Positions 23,133 to 35,046 of a stretch of DNA of 64,000 bases are shown here, one piece after another. Positions within the stretch are counted from its first letter, which is position 1. The number at the start of each line of letters is the position of its first letter. The stretch lies in contig BRXU01000020.1 in assembly GCA_030267565.1 (NCBI GenBank), forward strand, positions 2,001,501 through 2,065,500, in the 5' to 3' direction. The notes beneath the pieces were generated by a model. It worked only from the letters and a program-made list of their open reading frames with translations, searched no databases and was not told where the DNA came from. The stretch comes from Pleodorina starrii (taxonomy: Eukaryota; Chlorophyta; Chlorophyceae; Chlamydomonadales; Volvocaceae). Made by a program: the position numbers and the translations under genes.

Positions 23133-26100
23133 ATGGCCCGTCTCCGGCGCGCGTTGGCCCCGCTTGCTGTGCTCGCTGCGATGGTCCTCTTTTCCAGCGC
23201 AGCAGACGCGGCGACCTGCTACAAGTATGCATCCAAGGACGATTACCCTAACTGTATACAACTGGATGAAAACCTGGCGCTTTACTGGAGAGTAATTAAT
23301 AACGAGACGCTGGAGCTCGTCCCAGACGGTGATGGCTACATGACCTGGGTAGCCCTCGGCATCTCCGAGGCGGGCATGAAGGGAGTCGACTTCAGTGTCG
23401 CATACGTCCCCACTCAGGGCGGTGCATGGCTTATCGGGTAAGCCGGCGGCGTGTGTCCCCCTACCATGCTGCCTCGCTCGACCCCTGGGCCCCCACGTGT
23501 TCGTCCTCCTGGGCACGCGCGTGCAGAGACTTTTTCACGGAGGACTACAGCACGCCTACCTATGATCAGGAGCAAAACGTCGAGCTGGTGAGCAGCCGGG
23601 AAGGAAATACGCTGGGTGGGCCTGGGTACGTGGGGTTGGGAGCCGCTTGCTCGCTCTGTAGGAACGGGACATGGGGCTATGGTCGGGAGATTTGCCTTTT
23701 GTATCCGTCGTCAAGCACCAATCTCGGCCGGCGGAACCCCGCTCCGTCCCACCCACCAACCCCTCCCAGCGGGGTTGCAGTTGCAGCACAACGGCTCCGA
23801 AGACCAATCCACCATAGAACCAGTACTTTTGAGCCCCAGCCCCAAACCAAAACTCCGTCGGGTGCGGGATTCATTAGTAGAACTCTCCTAGTGAATCCCG
23901 CACCCGCCCAAACCTAAGCCTCTCCTGATGCGCCAGCCTGGCGTGCTGGGCCAAACCTCAACCAACCTTAGCGTTATTCCAATGACCCAAAAACACGCAC
24001 AATCCCGTATTCCATCGTATTCCACGTATGCCATCTAACCGCATCCCCGAAGCTCATCTATGTCCTGCTCCTGCTCCCCTCCTCCTCCTCCCCTCTCTTC
24101 CCTCAACCCTAAAAAAACCCTGCCGCCGCCGCAGCTCACGCAACCGGCGTACGACCAGGACAACCACACGATGGCAGTCATCCAGCGGCCGCTTGACTCG
24201 TGCGACTCGGAGGATACGCCCGTGTACCGCAACGTGGAGCGCAGTCTCGTGTGGGCTTACGATTGGGACACAGCCTGGGATGCGGCCAAGCTCAAGCTGG
24301 GCACCTTCCCCGGCGGCGTGAGGAGCGGCGTCAAGCTCTTCACCACCAGCGCTGTGGCAGCCGCCGCCGCCGCCGCCGCGCCCGGCAACGCCTCTGCGAC
24401 GACTGTGCCCGCTGCCGCCGCCGATGATGATGGCGATGATGATGATGATGATGACGACGAGTACGCGGTCACGATGGTGGTGAAGATGCCCGACATCGTG
24501 GTCCCGGCGTCGCCGCTCAGCAGCGCCATGTGCGTCAATCTGGCGCTCCCCAACGACAGGTGCGGTGCGGTTCGCTCAGTCCGTCGGTGCTGCTCTGTCA
24601 GTCGGTCGGTGCTGCTGCTCGGTCGGTCGGTTGGTCGGTCGGCCCGTGTTGCTGCTGCTGCTGCTGCGTGGTTTCCGGTGGTCCGCTCGCCAACGCCGGC
24701 TCTCCGTCCCCCCTCCGCTGCTGTTTCGGCCTTCTTTATCACTCAATCAATACCAACGTTCCTCCACTCCCCAAACGACAGGCAGTACAGCGTGGTGGGT
24801 TACCAGGGCTTCAACACCACGCCGCTGGTGGTGCGGATGCTGGGCTACGTCTGCGCGCCCGGCGCGGCGGCGCCGTCCCAGGCGCCCGGCGTGCCTTACG
24901 AGTGCGGCAACGCGACGGGCGCCATGCCCGCGCTGCCGGCGGCGCTGCCGGCCGGCTGCGAGACGCTCAACTTTATGTGGGTTCCCGGCGCGGGCGCCTT
25001 CAAGGCGCCTCCGAAGGCCGGCTTCCTCATCGGAGCGGGCGCTGCTGCCACCATGGTCCTTCAGGTCTTCTACTGGAACCTGGGCGCGGCGGTGGGGCAG
25101 GTAGGGCAATAAGGACGGCCCGGGGCGAGGTAGGGCAGGTAGGGCAGGGGGCTAGGTGGGGCAGGTAGGGCAGGTGGGGCAGGTAGGTAAGGGGGCGAGG
25201 TAGGGCAGGTGGAGGGACCGACATACCGGTAGGTTGCGTTTGTATGCGAAGGCGGAACACGCTGAGTCAGCACGCATTCGTTGCACGCTGCAAGCTGAAT
25301 GAACGCCCCTACCCTCCTTGGCTCCTGCCTATACGTGGATAATCCCCTTGGAGGGTGCGTGGTAGTGGGCCAGCGTGCGTGTCGGGGGACGTTCTGGGCA
25401 GGGCTGGGGCGCCTCAGCCAGGGCTGGGTTGGCGGGGTTGGCCTGTGGCGCCTGGGTCTTCAGCGGGCGTGTCAGCAGCAACGGCTCCTCCCGCGGATGC
25501 TCCGGAACCAGGCTTGCACTCGCCGCCCTCGAGAGTGAGCCTGGTTCCGGAGCATCCTGGCACTGCATGCCCCGCCTCGGCAACTGCTTCCCTACCTGGA
25601 GCCCCGGCCGCCCGTGTCTCTCCCCCTAATGGGGCGGCCCTTGGGTTGAAAAGCACAACGCAACGCTACGCAACGCGCTGTCCAACGCAATCCACTGTCC
25701 AACGCAACGCGACACAGCGCCACGCCACGCACTGTCCAGCGCACTGTCCAACGCAATCCACGCAACGCAATCCACGCAACGCAACGCACTGCCGAACGCC
25801 ACACGCAATCCAACGCCACGCGCCCCGCAGGTGGACTCCTCGGGCTTCAGCCTGGTTTACACTCCTGAGCTGCGACCCAATGCGCTGGGCGTGTTGACGG
25901 TGGGCAACACCGACATGCGCATCCCCGCCGACAACGCCTCCTACACCGCACTCGCCAACATCTGCCCCGCCGCCTGCACCGCCAAGCGCGTGCTGGCGCC
26001 CGTGACGCTCGTCTCCAACTTCTTCGTCATGCGCCGCATGGTGCGTGGCTGGGTGGCTGCGTGTGTGTGTGACGTTTTTGTGCGCGCGAAAGGACAGGAA

Positions 26101-29100
26101 AAGGAAAGGAGAGGGAGGAAGGGGCACACACCGGCGCACATGATGGAGGCAGGCCGCCCAATGCATGGAGCGGATTGTGTGCCATTGTGCAGGCATGGGC
26201 ATGGGTGGCGGTACGGTATGCTAGCGCTCCTGCCGGATGGTGCAGGCGAGTGCGCCTCGAGAGGCGATGGATGATGGTGTCTTGCCGCCGTTGGAAGCCC
26301 CGGCTACGGTATTGCGGCGGGGCCGGCAACGGCAACGGCAATCCAGACGCAGTGTTCGCGGTGGTGTTCGCCTGGATTTGCAAATCCATCCAGGCTACAT
26401 CACGTGCGCCCTGCTTCTCGCCACGAGCCTGCTGGGGAGGGGGCAGGGGTCGGGGAGGGGGCGGGCAGATCTAATGACAACCCACAGTTCCGGGGTGCAG
26501 CTCCGAGGTCCGCTGCACTGCCTGCTGGCGGGAAGGAGCTGGCTGCCACGTCCCGCGGCCGTCCGACCCGCATGTTGGAGTGCCGCCTCCGCCCGACCCC
26601 CGCCCGCCCGCGCGCCCGCTCGCCACGTCCGGTGCCTTTTTGCGCGGGTGTACTCTTTCAACCCCTCCCCTCGCCCCCCTCGCCCGCCCGTTCCCTCTTC
26701 CCTCTTCACTCTTCAAACCTCGCTCCCGTTCCCCCGTTCCCCACTGGCAGGGCAAGTCCATCCTGACGCGGCACATCCGAAACGGCAGCGCCATTATGCC
26801 AGTGGGCCGCATCAACTACTGGGATGGAGCGCGCCAGCCGGTAGGCAGCCGTCGAGCGGTTGTAGCGGTAGTAGACAAAAGATGCCGCAGCGAAGGAGAA
26901 GAAGAGAGGAGGCTGGCGTTAGCCCTCGGGGAAGGACCGGGGGGAGGGCATTGTCGTACAAATAAACTCTCCCGGTATTGCTTATTGCAGGTGGTAAGCC
27001 TATCGCTCGGCTCTCCGTCGCCTCCCTCCCTCCCTCCCTCCGCTGCGGCCTCTGTACCTTTCTTCTCTGCAACTCACCCATCACGTACCCCGCCGGTCAC
27101 ACGTCACGATACCCGCCGGTCACGCTTCTCACGTAACCCCGCCGTTCGCCTCCTCCTCCTCCTCCTCCCTCTCCCGGCCCGCAGGGCTTCCAGTCCGTGT
27201 TCCCGGGCTCCGAGCTGCTGCTGCCCAACGACACCCTCATCAGCGTCTGCACCTACAACAGCTCCGGAACCAAGACCGGCACCTTCTACGGAACCAAGAA
27301 CGGCACCGAGGTGCGCCGCGCCGCGCCTTCACTGCACCGCGCCGCGCTGCACAAGCCTCAACCCTCAGCCGTGTCGCGCAGCCGTCCCTTCCGGCCTTTT
27401 GTCTTGCCCTTAACCCTTCGCCCTGCGCCCACGTCCGCGCCCCACGCCCCGCGCCTCACCGAACTAAACCGAACCTACCGCCTCCGGCCTCCGGCTCCTC
27501 CCTCATGCTCCGCAGCTGTGCTTCAACTACATCACCTTCTACCCCGTCTCCGCCATGCCCGACCTGGACTACTGCATTGCCCGCACCCGCGACAACGTGT
27601 CCTCCTGCGGCACTCGCAGCCGCCTCACGGCAATGGCCCTGGCGGCATCCAATGACACCAGCTGGGTGGGTGCGGTGCGGGCGTGTGTGTGCGTGCGGTG
27701 TGCGTGCGGTGTAAGTGCGGTGAAAGGTGCGGTGAAAGTGCGGTGGTGAAAGTGCGGTGGTGAAAGTTCGTAGGTGCAGGTGCCGGTGATGCATACACGC
27801 ACGCACGGCGCTCGTGCCGGCTCCCGCTCCTTTTCGTTCCGCCCCAGGCTCCCAATGAAGAGAGCCACACGGCACGTGCGTCGCTCGACCAAAGAGAAGC
27901 AAGCTGCCACACCGCTACCGTTGCCGCTGCCGCTACCTCGAATGACCTCAACCGCGAATACCGCTACCGCGAATTCACGATCCTTGGCGCCTGCTTACTC
28001 GATGTGTGGGCAAACCGCGGTACTGTCGTGTTGACGGAATGCATCAACCGTAATACACGAAAGAGCCGTCGCGTCTGGTGCCCCCGCCTCCTTACCCCCC
28101 TCCCTCCCCTTCGCCCTGTACCGTTCACGGGCTCCGGCCTATACGTGGATAACCCCTCCGCCCTGCGCTGATGAAGCACGCACCTTTGCAAGGCTTTGCA
28201 ACGCCCACCCGGCACCTGCTCGCTCGTCCCTGCCTGCCCGCCTGCCTGCCCGCAGAACGGCACGCGTATGCAAGTGGGGCCGCTCAACATCTCGTACTAC
28301 AAATCGCAGCAGTGCCAGCTGCACGACGCGATTGACGTGACGCCGAAACGGAAGCCCAACACGCGAGCTGCCGTGGCTTCCATCGTTCTGGTGGGTACTG
28401 GGTAGTAGTAGTAGTACACGGTTGTCCTGTGCGTGGGCTCTGTTACCACTGGGCAAAAACGCTGCGCGTGTGATTTGTTTGAGCCACGCGGGACGTACGG
28501 TGATACAGGCGCGTGCATGAAAAAGCAGAGTGTGCGTGCGTGGGGACTCTTGTATCTGGCCCTGGCTATGAAATGTGGCAAATGTTCGATCACGTGACGA
28601 TGAGAAGGGAGGGAAGCCGACCAAACGGGGCAATGCCAGCTAGGGTCGTGGACTCGTCCTTGCCAGGGGGCCCAGGGCATGGATGAGAGAAAAAGAGGTT
28701 TGTGGGAGGGAGGGGGTTGGGAGGGCTAAGAGCCGACGTGCAGCGAGCCAACCACGCTGGGACGCGGGTGGCCTCTCGATCTCGTGGAAGCCACGGGCGA
28801 ACTCTACGGCGGGTCGCGACGCGGTTCGTGACACACCGGGGCTAGGGTTAGCGTGACGGGCTGACGGCGAGTGGTTGCCTGAGAGAGAGAGCTCCCGGAG
28901 TCCGGCGGTCGCTCACTGTAGGGCGGACTGCTGCGTGTGCCGGCCAATCGCCGGCCAATTGCCAATTGCCAAGCCGGCCAATGGCCAATCGCCAAGCCGG
29001 CTATTTGCCAAGCGCATACATACATTCCCTGCGTCCTGCTGCCCCGCTGACACTCGTGCTTTCGGCACTGCTGCGCAGGTGCCCGTCGTGCTCATCCTCG

Positions 29101-29468
29101 TCGGCGTAATCCTCTACACGAAGTACAGGTGCGTGTGCCAGTATGCGTTGGGGGCGGTCTGGAGGCTTCGGAAGAAACACCCGGACCTGGCGTGGCGAAT
29201 AAAAAGAGCAAAGAGGTGCCGGGTGCCGGCTTCCTCGAAGCCTCGCTGCCCCCCATCCCCCCCCGGACCGACTGCGCGCCCTTCTGTCTTTTCCAGCTTT
29301 GTTGCCATCACGCCACCCCTTGACCCTTTCAGTTTTTGACCCCTTTACGTTTTTTGCCAATGAGAGCGATTGATGCCGACACACCTGTGCGCCCCTGCAT
29401 ACCGCAGCAAGGAAGAGGAGCTGGAGGCGCTGCTTGCAAAAGCGCGCCTGGAGGGCATCGAGACGTGA
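23133..29468 (+). CDS. DOMON + dopamine-beta-hydroxylase-like membrane protein lacking copper ligands
   Basis: Eleven exons: 23133-23437, 23527-23587, 24135-24559, 24782-25100, 25831-26040, 26751-26840, 27185-27310, 27516-27665, 28256-28390, 29079-29128 and 29408-29468. All are in phase, giving 643 residues, close to the roughly 610-620 of animal DBH/MOXD proteins. Signal peptide 1-26; DOMON domain about 30-170 (LYWRVINNETLELV, TWVALGISEAGMKGVD); Asp-rich insert near 220; both halves of the Cu(II) ascorbate-dependent monooxygenase fold (about 230-560); a membrane helix near 599-620 (VPVVLILVGVILY); and a 20-residue cytosolic tail. The fold is clear: QRPLDSCDSED, DSSGFSLVYTPELRPNALGV, TLISVCTYNSS, LCFNYITFYP. 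Where the family has its HH, VHY, HTH and M ligands this protein has VR, VFY, FVM and L. It is therefore probably a secretory-pathway pseudoenzyme, perhaps a ligand or redox sensor (inference). An open stretch at 27848-28170 could be an optional exon. Confidence 0.85.
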
Positions 29469-31540
29469 GCACGGATCAAAATGGACCTCAAGAATGGATG
29501 GGTACACGCGCATAAGAGGTGGGAGGCGGGAGCTGGAGCAGTGGCTTCTGTTTGCGAGGGCCGGGCTGCCGCGCGTTGCCGGTTGGTTGGTTCGTCGTCG
29601 TCGGACGCTTCTGACTTCGTTTCCTAGGGTCCACCATTCTTGCAATGGTTGGGCCTGTCGTCACATGCAGCGAGAAGACGAGGCCTGTCGGAAGTGCGCT
29701 GTCCGAAGCACGCTGTCCGGCCTGTCCGAAGGCGATGGAAGGATCGATGCGAAGATGGTGCCCCATGTCTCCGCGTCGATGCTGTTGCGTCGCTTGTGTC
29801 GCATGCAGCGGTGCGACAGGGCGACCGGATGGATGGGCTCAGGGTGTCGAGACGCGGCGATCTCCCTTGCGCCGTAGTATGCGTTGCTGATGAGATGCTG
29901 TCATGCGTGCGCGTGCGCTGTGGGCGGGATTCCGGCGTGTGGGGACGGGGGTTCGAGCAACGTGGCCAGGGCTTCCGTCATGCAATTTGCTTGGTGCAGG
30001 TAACTGCACGGCTTGGAGTGTTAGGAGGACAGCCCTTGCTGCGCCCGAAATAATAAAATGTCCGACGGGGAGAGGTGCGAGGAGCGCATTTTGCAAGGGC
30101 TAAGACTTCGCATGACTTACGAGCGAGTGAAAAAGGCCATGTATTTGCCCCAACCCTTGTCGCGCCGCTGGGCCGGGTTTGATGGAGCACGCATCGGTGT
30201 GTGAACTTGGGAATGGGATCTGCGACGAACTGCGTGCGAGAGCGTGTGCATCGACAGGTTCTCTACGTATGAGGGGTTTGCAGACGGTTTACCGTACCGT
30301 ATTTCAGGCGCATCTTCCAAAAGGGTCGGTGGATGGTGGTCGCACGCGGGTGCCGGTCGGTGCAGGCCGGCCGCGCGCGCTGCCTCACCGAGCCCGAGTG
30401 ATTCGCGTCATGGTGGGATGATTCGCGTTATCGTGGGATGTGCTTTATTGACAAGCGAACGCGTCAGCTTCCTGCAAGATGGGGTGCGTGCAGCCCACTG
30501 TAACAGCCGCAACACCGCCCGCAACACCGAAATACGGTACCGTATGCTATCAAGCAGTGGGACGTACGGTAACCCGCCGTCGAAGAAATGCAAAAGGCGA
30601 CCTAGCTCACGCTACACCACAAACGACGTATCCGGCGGAAGATGCTTCTTATTCCGTCACCAATTGGGGTGCATGGCCCCAGTGCCCAGTCTATCGAGTG
30701 GTGGTTGACCGTTGGGGTCGCCGTTGGGGGCTTCGCAGCCTTGGGGGGGGGGGTACCGCGACAAGAAGGGTTTGCGCTTTGCAAAGCGCGGAAAGAGGGC
30801 GACGCGTCGACGCCCCCTCTGCGTTCATGTCTCCCAACTGCTCAACCTCGAGGCGTGCGGATAGGTGACGTACCGAATGCATGCCAGGGCGCGTGGGCGT
30901 GACAGGAGTAACGATCAACGGCCACTGACGGGCAGCCTTCCTCTGGAGCCTGCTGGTGGCTGTTTCGGGCCGCCGGTGCGCGCCGCTGTTGCTTCTTTTG
31001 CGCGGACGCGTGTTCCTGTACGGTATCGGGCTGTCTGGCTGGCTAGATCCACTTCTGCAGGTGGGGGGCGCCCGCGCGCGTGCCTACACCGGATGTGTCA
31101 GGCATGCGGCGATGCTGCACACCAGACATGCAGGAAAGGAGGTGCTCCGCCGAACTTCGCTGTCGCCCCCATGAGCCCATTCGACACCGCGAACCTCAGA
31201 AGCCAGGGTCAGTGGGTCACCCTCCGCCGTGCGATTAGAGATATATGACCATCGCCACATCAGTTACAGGTGCGGTACCTTTGGATCCACTGTTAACCCG
31301 CTTCGTGCATTCAGATGGCGGCGGGCCGTCACCGTGTTCATCCTCTATTACGCCGGTGGCAAGCTTGCTGCCGCCCTCTCGGTTTACGGTCTACAGCACC
31401 CCACTCGCCCCGCTCTTGCAGCTAGCCACCCGTCCATTCGGCATCCACCCATGTCCCTCTTGTCCTGCCAACCAACGTCCTGCCCCACCAGCCGCCTCCC
31501 CTCCGCCCCGTCGCACAACAAACGACGTGAGCGACCCGCT
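29469..31540. other. intergenic, no gene seen
   Basis: Long moderately GC-rich stretch with no exon I can support. It contains a perfect 16-bp palindrome GCGCTTTGCAAAGCGC (about 30773-30788). A near copy of this palindrome with its flank lies near 33998. Confidence 0.4.
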
Positions 31541-31860
31541 TGCGCTTGCGGGGTCTGGAGGTCTGGGAAGACCGGTGTCGCCTTCCTGCAGCACCGCCGG
31601 CTGCGCGCGCGCCCCCGATCCGTCCTGCTTCATGCCGGTAACGGTGGTGGAGTGGATGCCCTCCGCGTCGTCCTTGCCGCCGCACTGCAGTCCCTCGTGG
31701 TCTCGCTCCAAGTTGACCACTTCCTCCAGGCGGAGGAGGTCGTCAGCCTTGGAGCGAGACCAGGAGCGACTGCAGTGCGGCGGATAAAGGCCTGGTGGAA
31801 CACAGCCTCCGCCACCTCCTCCTCGGGGGCCACGTCGATGGGCCGGCTGCGGGGACCGAG
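31541..31860 (-). pseudogene. possible decayed exon remnants around a palindrome
   Basis: On the minus strand two stretches read like real protein: PIDVAPEEEVAEAVFHQAF (about 31850-31790) and RLEEVVNLERDHEGLQCGG plus following codons (about 31740-31560). They lie on either side of, and partly within, a 107-bp inverted repeat, and I cannot join them with sound splice sites. They could be fragments of one rearranged gene or of a mobile element. Low confidence. Confidence 0.3.
31677..31783. repeat. 107-bp near-perfect palindrome
   Basis: The left arm begins CCGCCGCACTGCAGTC and the right arm ends GACTGCAGTGCGGCGG. The arms match, with a few mismatches, all the way to the centre near 31730 (CCTCCAGGCGGAGG). 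As RNA it would form one long hairpin. Confidence 0.88.
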
Positions 31861-32107
31861 GGGCGGGGGGAGAAGGGGAGGGAGATGAAGGTGGGAGGGA
31901 ACGGAGTGACGAGGGAACAGAGCGAAGATTGAAACGCGTCGAGAGTCGGAGGGAGAAGGAGGAGGACGGGGTGCGGGCACGAGGCGGAGGTTGTGCGGGT
32001 GGCGCAGTGGGCGTCCAGGATCGACACGGCGATTGCGAAGGGGCTCCGAAGTCGCGGCGCGGCGCGGGGCGGGACAGGGTAGAAACCACGAACGGTTCCT
32101 GGGTGCG

Positions 32108-33075
32108 GCGTGCGGGACTGGCATTTGGTGTCCTGGTGCTTCGTAGTGCGCAGGCAGACGAGGGTACAAACCGCCTCGCACGTCGCAAACGCCAGTGCAA
32201 ATGGAATGCGTGCTGTAGCCGCAGCTTCGAAGGCCGCCGTCATTTTTGAATTGGTCAGGCAGCCCAGATACGTACGGCGTGTAAGGAGAACGATGCCCCC
32301 AAAACTTGCATCACAGGAAAAGATCGGCTTGTGTGCAGAACCAGATAAGGACACAGCCGTATGGCAACGAATTTGTTCGATACAACGTGTAATTAAGCCT
32401 TTCGGTATGTGTATCCCGTTCCTGTGTTTCAAGCTGCTGTTAGGTATGGGTGTCCTGGTGCTTTGTAGTGCGCAGGCAGATGGAGAGCGCAGAGGCGCGC
32501 CGCCTCGCACGTCGCAAACGCCAGTGATGTTCGCTGTGGCCGCAGCTTCGAAGGCCGCCGTCATTTGGATTGGTCAGGCAGCCCAGATACGTGCGGCGTG
32601 TATGGAGAACGATGCGCTCAAATATAATAATATAAATAATATAATATAATAATAATAATAATAATAATAATCCCGACCGGAGGCCGAGGCGTGGGTTAAG
32701 GGAGCAGAGGAGGTGGGGTGACGGGTTCCCCGGTCCCAGTCCTCCCCGCCGCCGTGATGCGCTCAAAACTACTGCATCACACGAGAACTAGGTAAGGACA
32801 CAGCCGTATGGCTCACCTCAACCAGCAATGAGTTTGTTCGACACGACGTGCCATTAGGCCTTTCAGTATGTACCCCCCGTGCTTGTGTTCCAAGGTGCTG
32901 ACGTTGAGTATGGGTGTCCTGGTGCTTTGTAGTGCGCAGGCAGATAGAGAGCGCAGATGCGCGCCGCCTCGCACGTCGCAAACGCCAGTGATGTTCGCTG
33001 TGGCCGCAACTTCGAAGGCCGCCGTCATTCGAATGGGTCAGGCAGCCCAGATACGTACGGCGTATGTTTTCAACT
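32108..33075. repeat. 318-bp tandem repeat, about three copies, interrupted
   Basis: The block with GGTGTCCTGGTGCTTTGTAG and, about 120 bases later, GGCCGCCGTCAT and GGTCAGGCAGCCCAGATAC occurs at about 32127, 32447 and 32910. Allowing for the insertion at 32623-32755, the period is about 318 bp. The unit length is divisible by three, so open frames persist on the minus strand, but I see no domain or splice structure. Confidence 0.85.
32623..32755 (-). mobile_element. 5'-truncated non-LTR retroelement tail with (ATT)n end
   Basis: A 133-bp insertion flanked by a perfect 12-bp target duplication GATGCGCTCAAA (32611-32622 and 32756-32767). On the minus strand it reads unique GC-rich sequence followed by an ATT-rich tail. 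The unique part (CGACCGGAGGCCGAGGCGTG and onward) is the same as in the longer element at 38156-38733. A severely truncated 3' end plus target duplication is typical of target-primed reverse transcription. Confidence 0.88.
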
Positions 33076-33759
33076 CCACAGCACGACGGGCCTTACGGTA
33101 CCTTCCCAGCCCGTTCACCACCCACAAACAGTCAAGCCCACGCCCCAGCTCTCACATAGCAAATCAGGCCGCGCGCGCCAGCCCAAACGTCATTCTGCGT
33201 CCCTCTCTTCCGCCCGCCGGTGCGACCAACCGCCAAACCTACGGTCCTTCAGCCCCTCCTCCTGGCCTCCTCAGCCCCAAACACCATTTTGCCAACCAAC
33301 TCAGGGCCTACCTAGCCCGTCGCCCTCAGCTGCCGCCGCCTAAGCCCCCATGCATCCCGGGAGCCCTATAATCTAATACCATTGGTGTTCATTTGGGCGA
33401 CCGCATCGATGGTAAAGGATCTCTTCACGTTTGGTGGGTCAAGAGCAGTACCTTTGGCGTTTCTTTTTTGTCGAACCCAATCCGGGAGCCGTCCCCAACC
33501 CCGCCACAGCCCCTGCAATCCCGACCGCAGCCCCCTCCGCCCCCACCTTGCCTGGAAGCACTGGCTAGGGAGCTGATCCTATATCAGTGCAGAGTGCAAG
33601 CATTACGCAACATGCTCCATAAAGTCCTGCCCAGAGGTGACGTGGATACCCATTTCCAAACGCAACACACATACAACACATTAGGCGCCCCCTGGCCACG
33701 CAGTCTGTCCCTCCCTACCTCCCTGCCTCCTCTCGCCCCAGCCTTCCCCGCCTACCTGG

Positions 33760-34010
33760 CCGCCAGCTCGCTGAGCCTCTCCAGCGCCTGATCCACATTG
33801 TCGTCGTTGATATATAGCGGGGTCCACCACAAAGTCAAACGTCTCGCGCACGCTCGGCGTCGCCACACCAGCCCTCCGCAATTACTCGTTGACGGGCTTG
33901 CAGTGATCCCGCAGAAATTCCAGCGCCTTGAGGTGACCCAGGTCCACCGACTGGCTCGCGCCGATAATGCGCAGCTCGCCCTGGAGGCGTTTGCGCTTTG
34001 CACAGCGCGG
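33760..34010 (-). pseudogene. decayed exon pair, unidentified gene
   Basis: The minus strand reads ELRIIGASQSVDLGHLKALE followed by FLRDHCKPVNE and a stop. Then, after frame changes, it reads VRETFDFVVDP and INDDNVDQALERLSELAAR with a donor-like GTAGGC at the end. The residues look like genuine protein but cannot be read in one frame, so this is probably the remnant of a broken gene. I do not recognise the family. Confidence 0.4.
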
Positions 34011-34528
34011 AAAAAGGGCAATTCCCCCCTGCTGTTCGGAACCCGTCACAGGTCATGCTCCTCAACCGTTCAAACTAGGAACGAGCAGATGGCGTAAGAG
34101 AATCGATAGGAAGCGTCCGGTGCCATGCCCATAGGCGAGTCCCCAGGAGATCTGCTGCTCATTGTTGTCGACGCCGAAGTCGAATCATGGCGGTGTAGGA
34201 TGTGATGGTATGGTCATCAGGTGTACTTCAGAAGAGGTCAGGACACCTCCAGTACTAAGCTTAGACTCATCGGCGGGGCAGCGGAGTCGGATGCGCTTAT
34301 GTAACCGGTCATTGCGCCTGCGTCTGCAATACAATGCTATTCAGATTACTAACTATGGCCAAGCTGTACGTTGTAGGCGTTCCTTGACCGAACGGACTGA
34401 CGCGCAGTAGATGATGGATTATTACAAGCTCGCGATTGCTTGTAAGGCCCAGACGAGCCAGGCGGCTTATGGACCGCGAGAGCACGCGAGATTATCTGAG
34501 CAAGAACTAAAGTTTCAGGCAAGATTGT

Positions 34529-34563
34529 TGACACGCACCCAGGTAAATGCTGGGTGCGTGTCA
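34529..34563. repeat. perfect 14-bp hairpin
   Basis: TGACACGCACCCAG (34529-34542), a 7-base loop GTAAATG, then CTGGGTGCGTGTCA (34550-34563). It abuts the left end of a dispersed repeat shared with 45703-45785. The second copy of that repeat lacks this hairpin. Confidence 0.92.
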
Positions 34564-34665
34564 CCCACGGAAATAACATGGAAAAGTATACCCCAAAACC
34601 CCATACCGATCGAAGCACACCCGATGCCCTGTTTAGCGTCCTTTTCGTGGTGCTTCTGTGAAATT
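34563..34665 (+). repeat. dispersed 100-bp repeat, copy 1
   Basis: Shares ACGGAAATAACATGGAAAA, CATACCGATCGAAGCACACC and CTTTTCGTGGTGCTTCTGT with 45703-45785. Copy 1 has a small internal duplication of CCCCAAAA. Confidence 0.88.
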
Positions 34666-35046
34666 GCCTGTGAACTGCAGAATTGCATAACATGATATTA
34701 GCGCCTGTCGCTTTGAGATTGTGATGGCCTCTGATTGTTTTGGTTCCTCAACGCCAGCTCCAGAAACCTGCCCCAGCATATTTGGAAAGAACTTATTAGG
34801 ATGTGTGGTTCATTGAGTCGATGAACGGGGCTTTCATGAGCAGATTGGCAAACTCTCGCCACCGAAACCAAAAAAGCATAAATGCGATGCGGAAAACTTC
34901 AATATCTCAAAAGCAAAATATTGTAATGATAAGCTTTGGCGCAATAGTTCATTCGAGCAGCAAGCCTCACACGCACAGACTGCCTCCCCTTGCTCGCTTC
35001 ATTGGACGGCATGCAATTGTCACTTAAAACCTGTGGCTGATAAAGT

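Larger units (their letters stand above)
34011..35046. other. intergenic, upstream of the HET-like/ARM gene
   Basis: Contains a perfect hairpin (34529-34563) and a dispersed 100-bp repeat (34563-34665). The right end must include the promoter and 5' leader of the gene starting at 35047. No exon seen. Confidence 0.45.

Noticed and set aside
27848..28170. Extra exon in the DBH-like gene
   Set aside because: It has an acceptor and stays open, but no good phase-0 donor; joining 27665 to 28256 directly is in phase and fits family spacing. Kept only as an optional exon.
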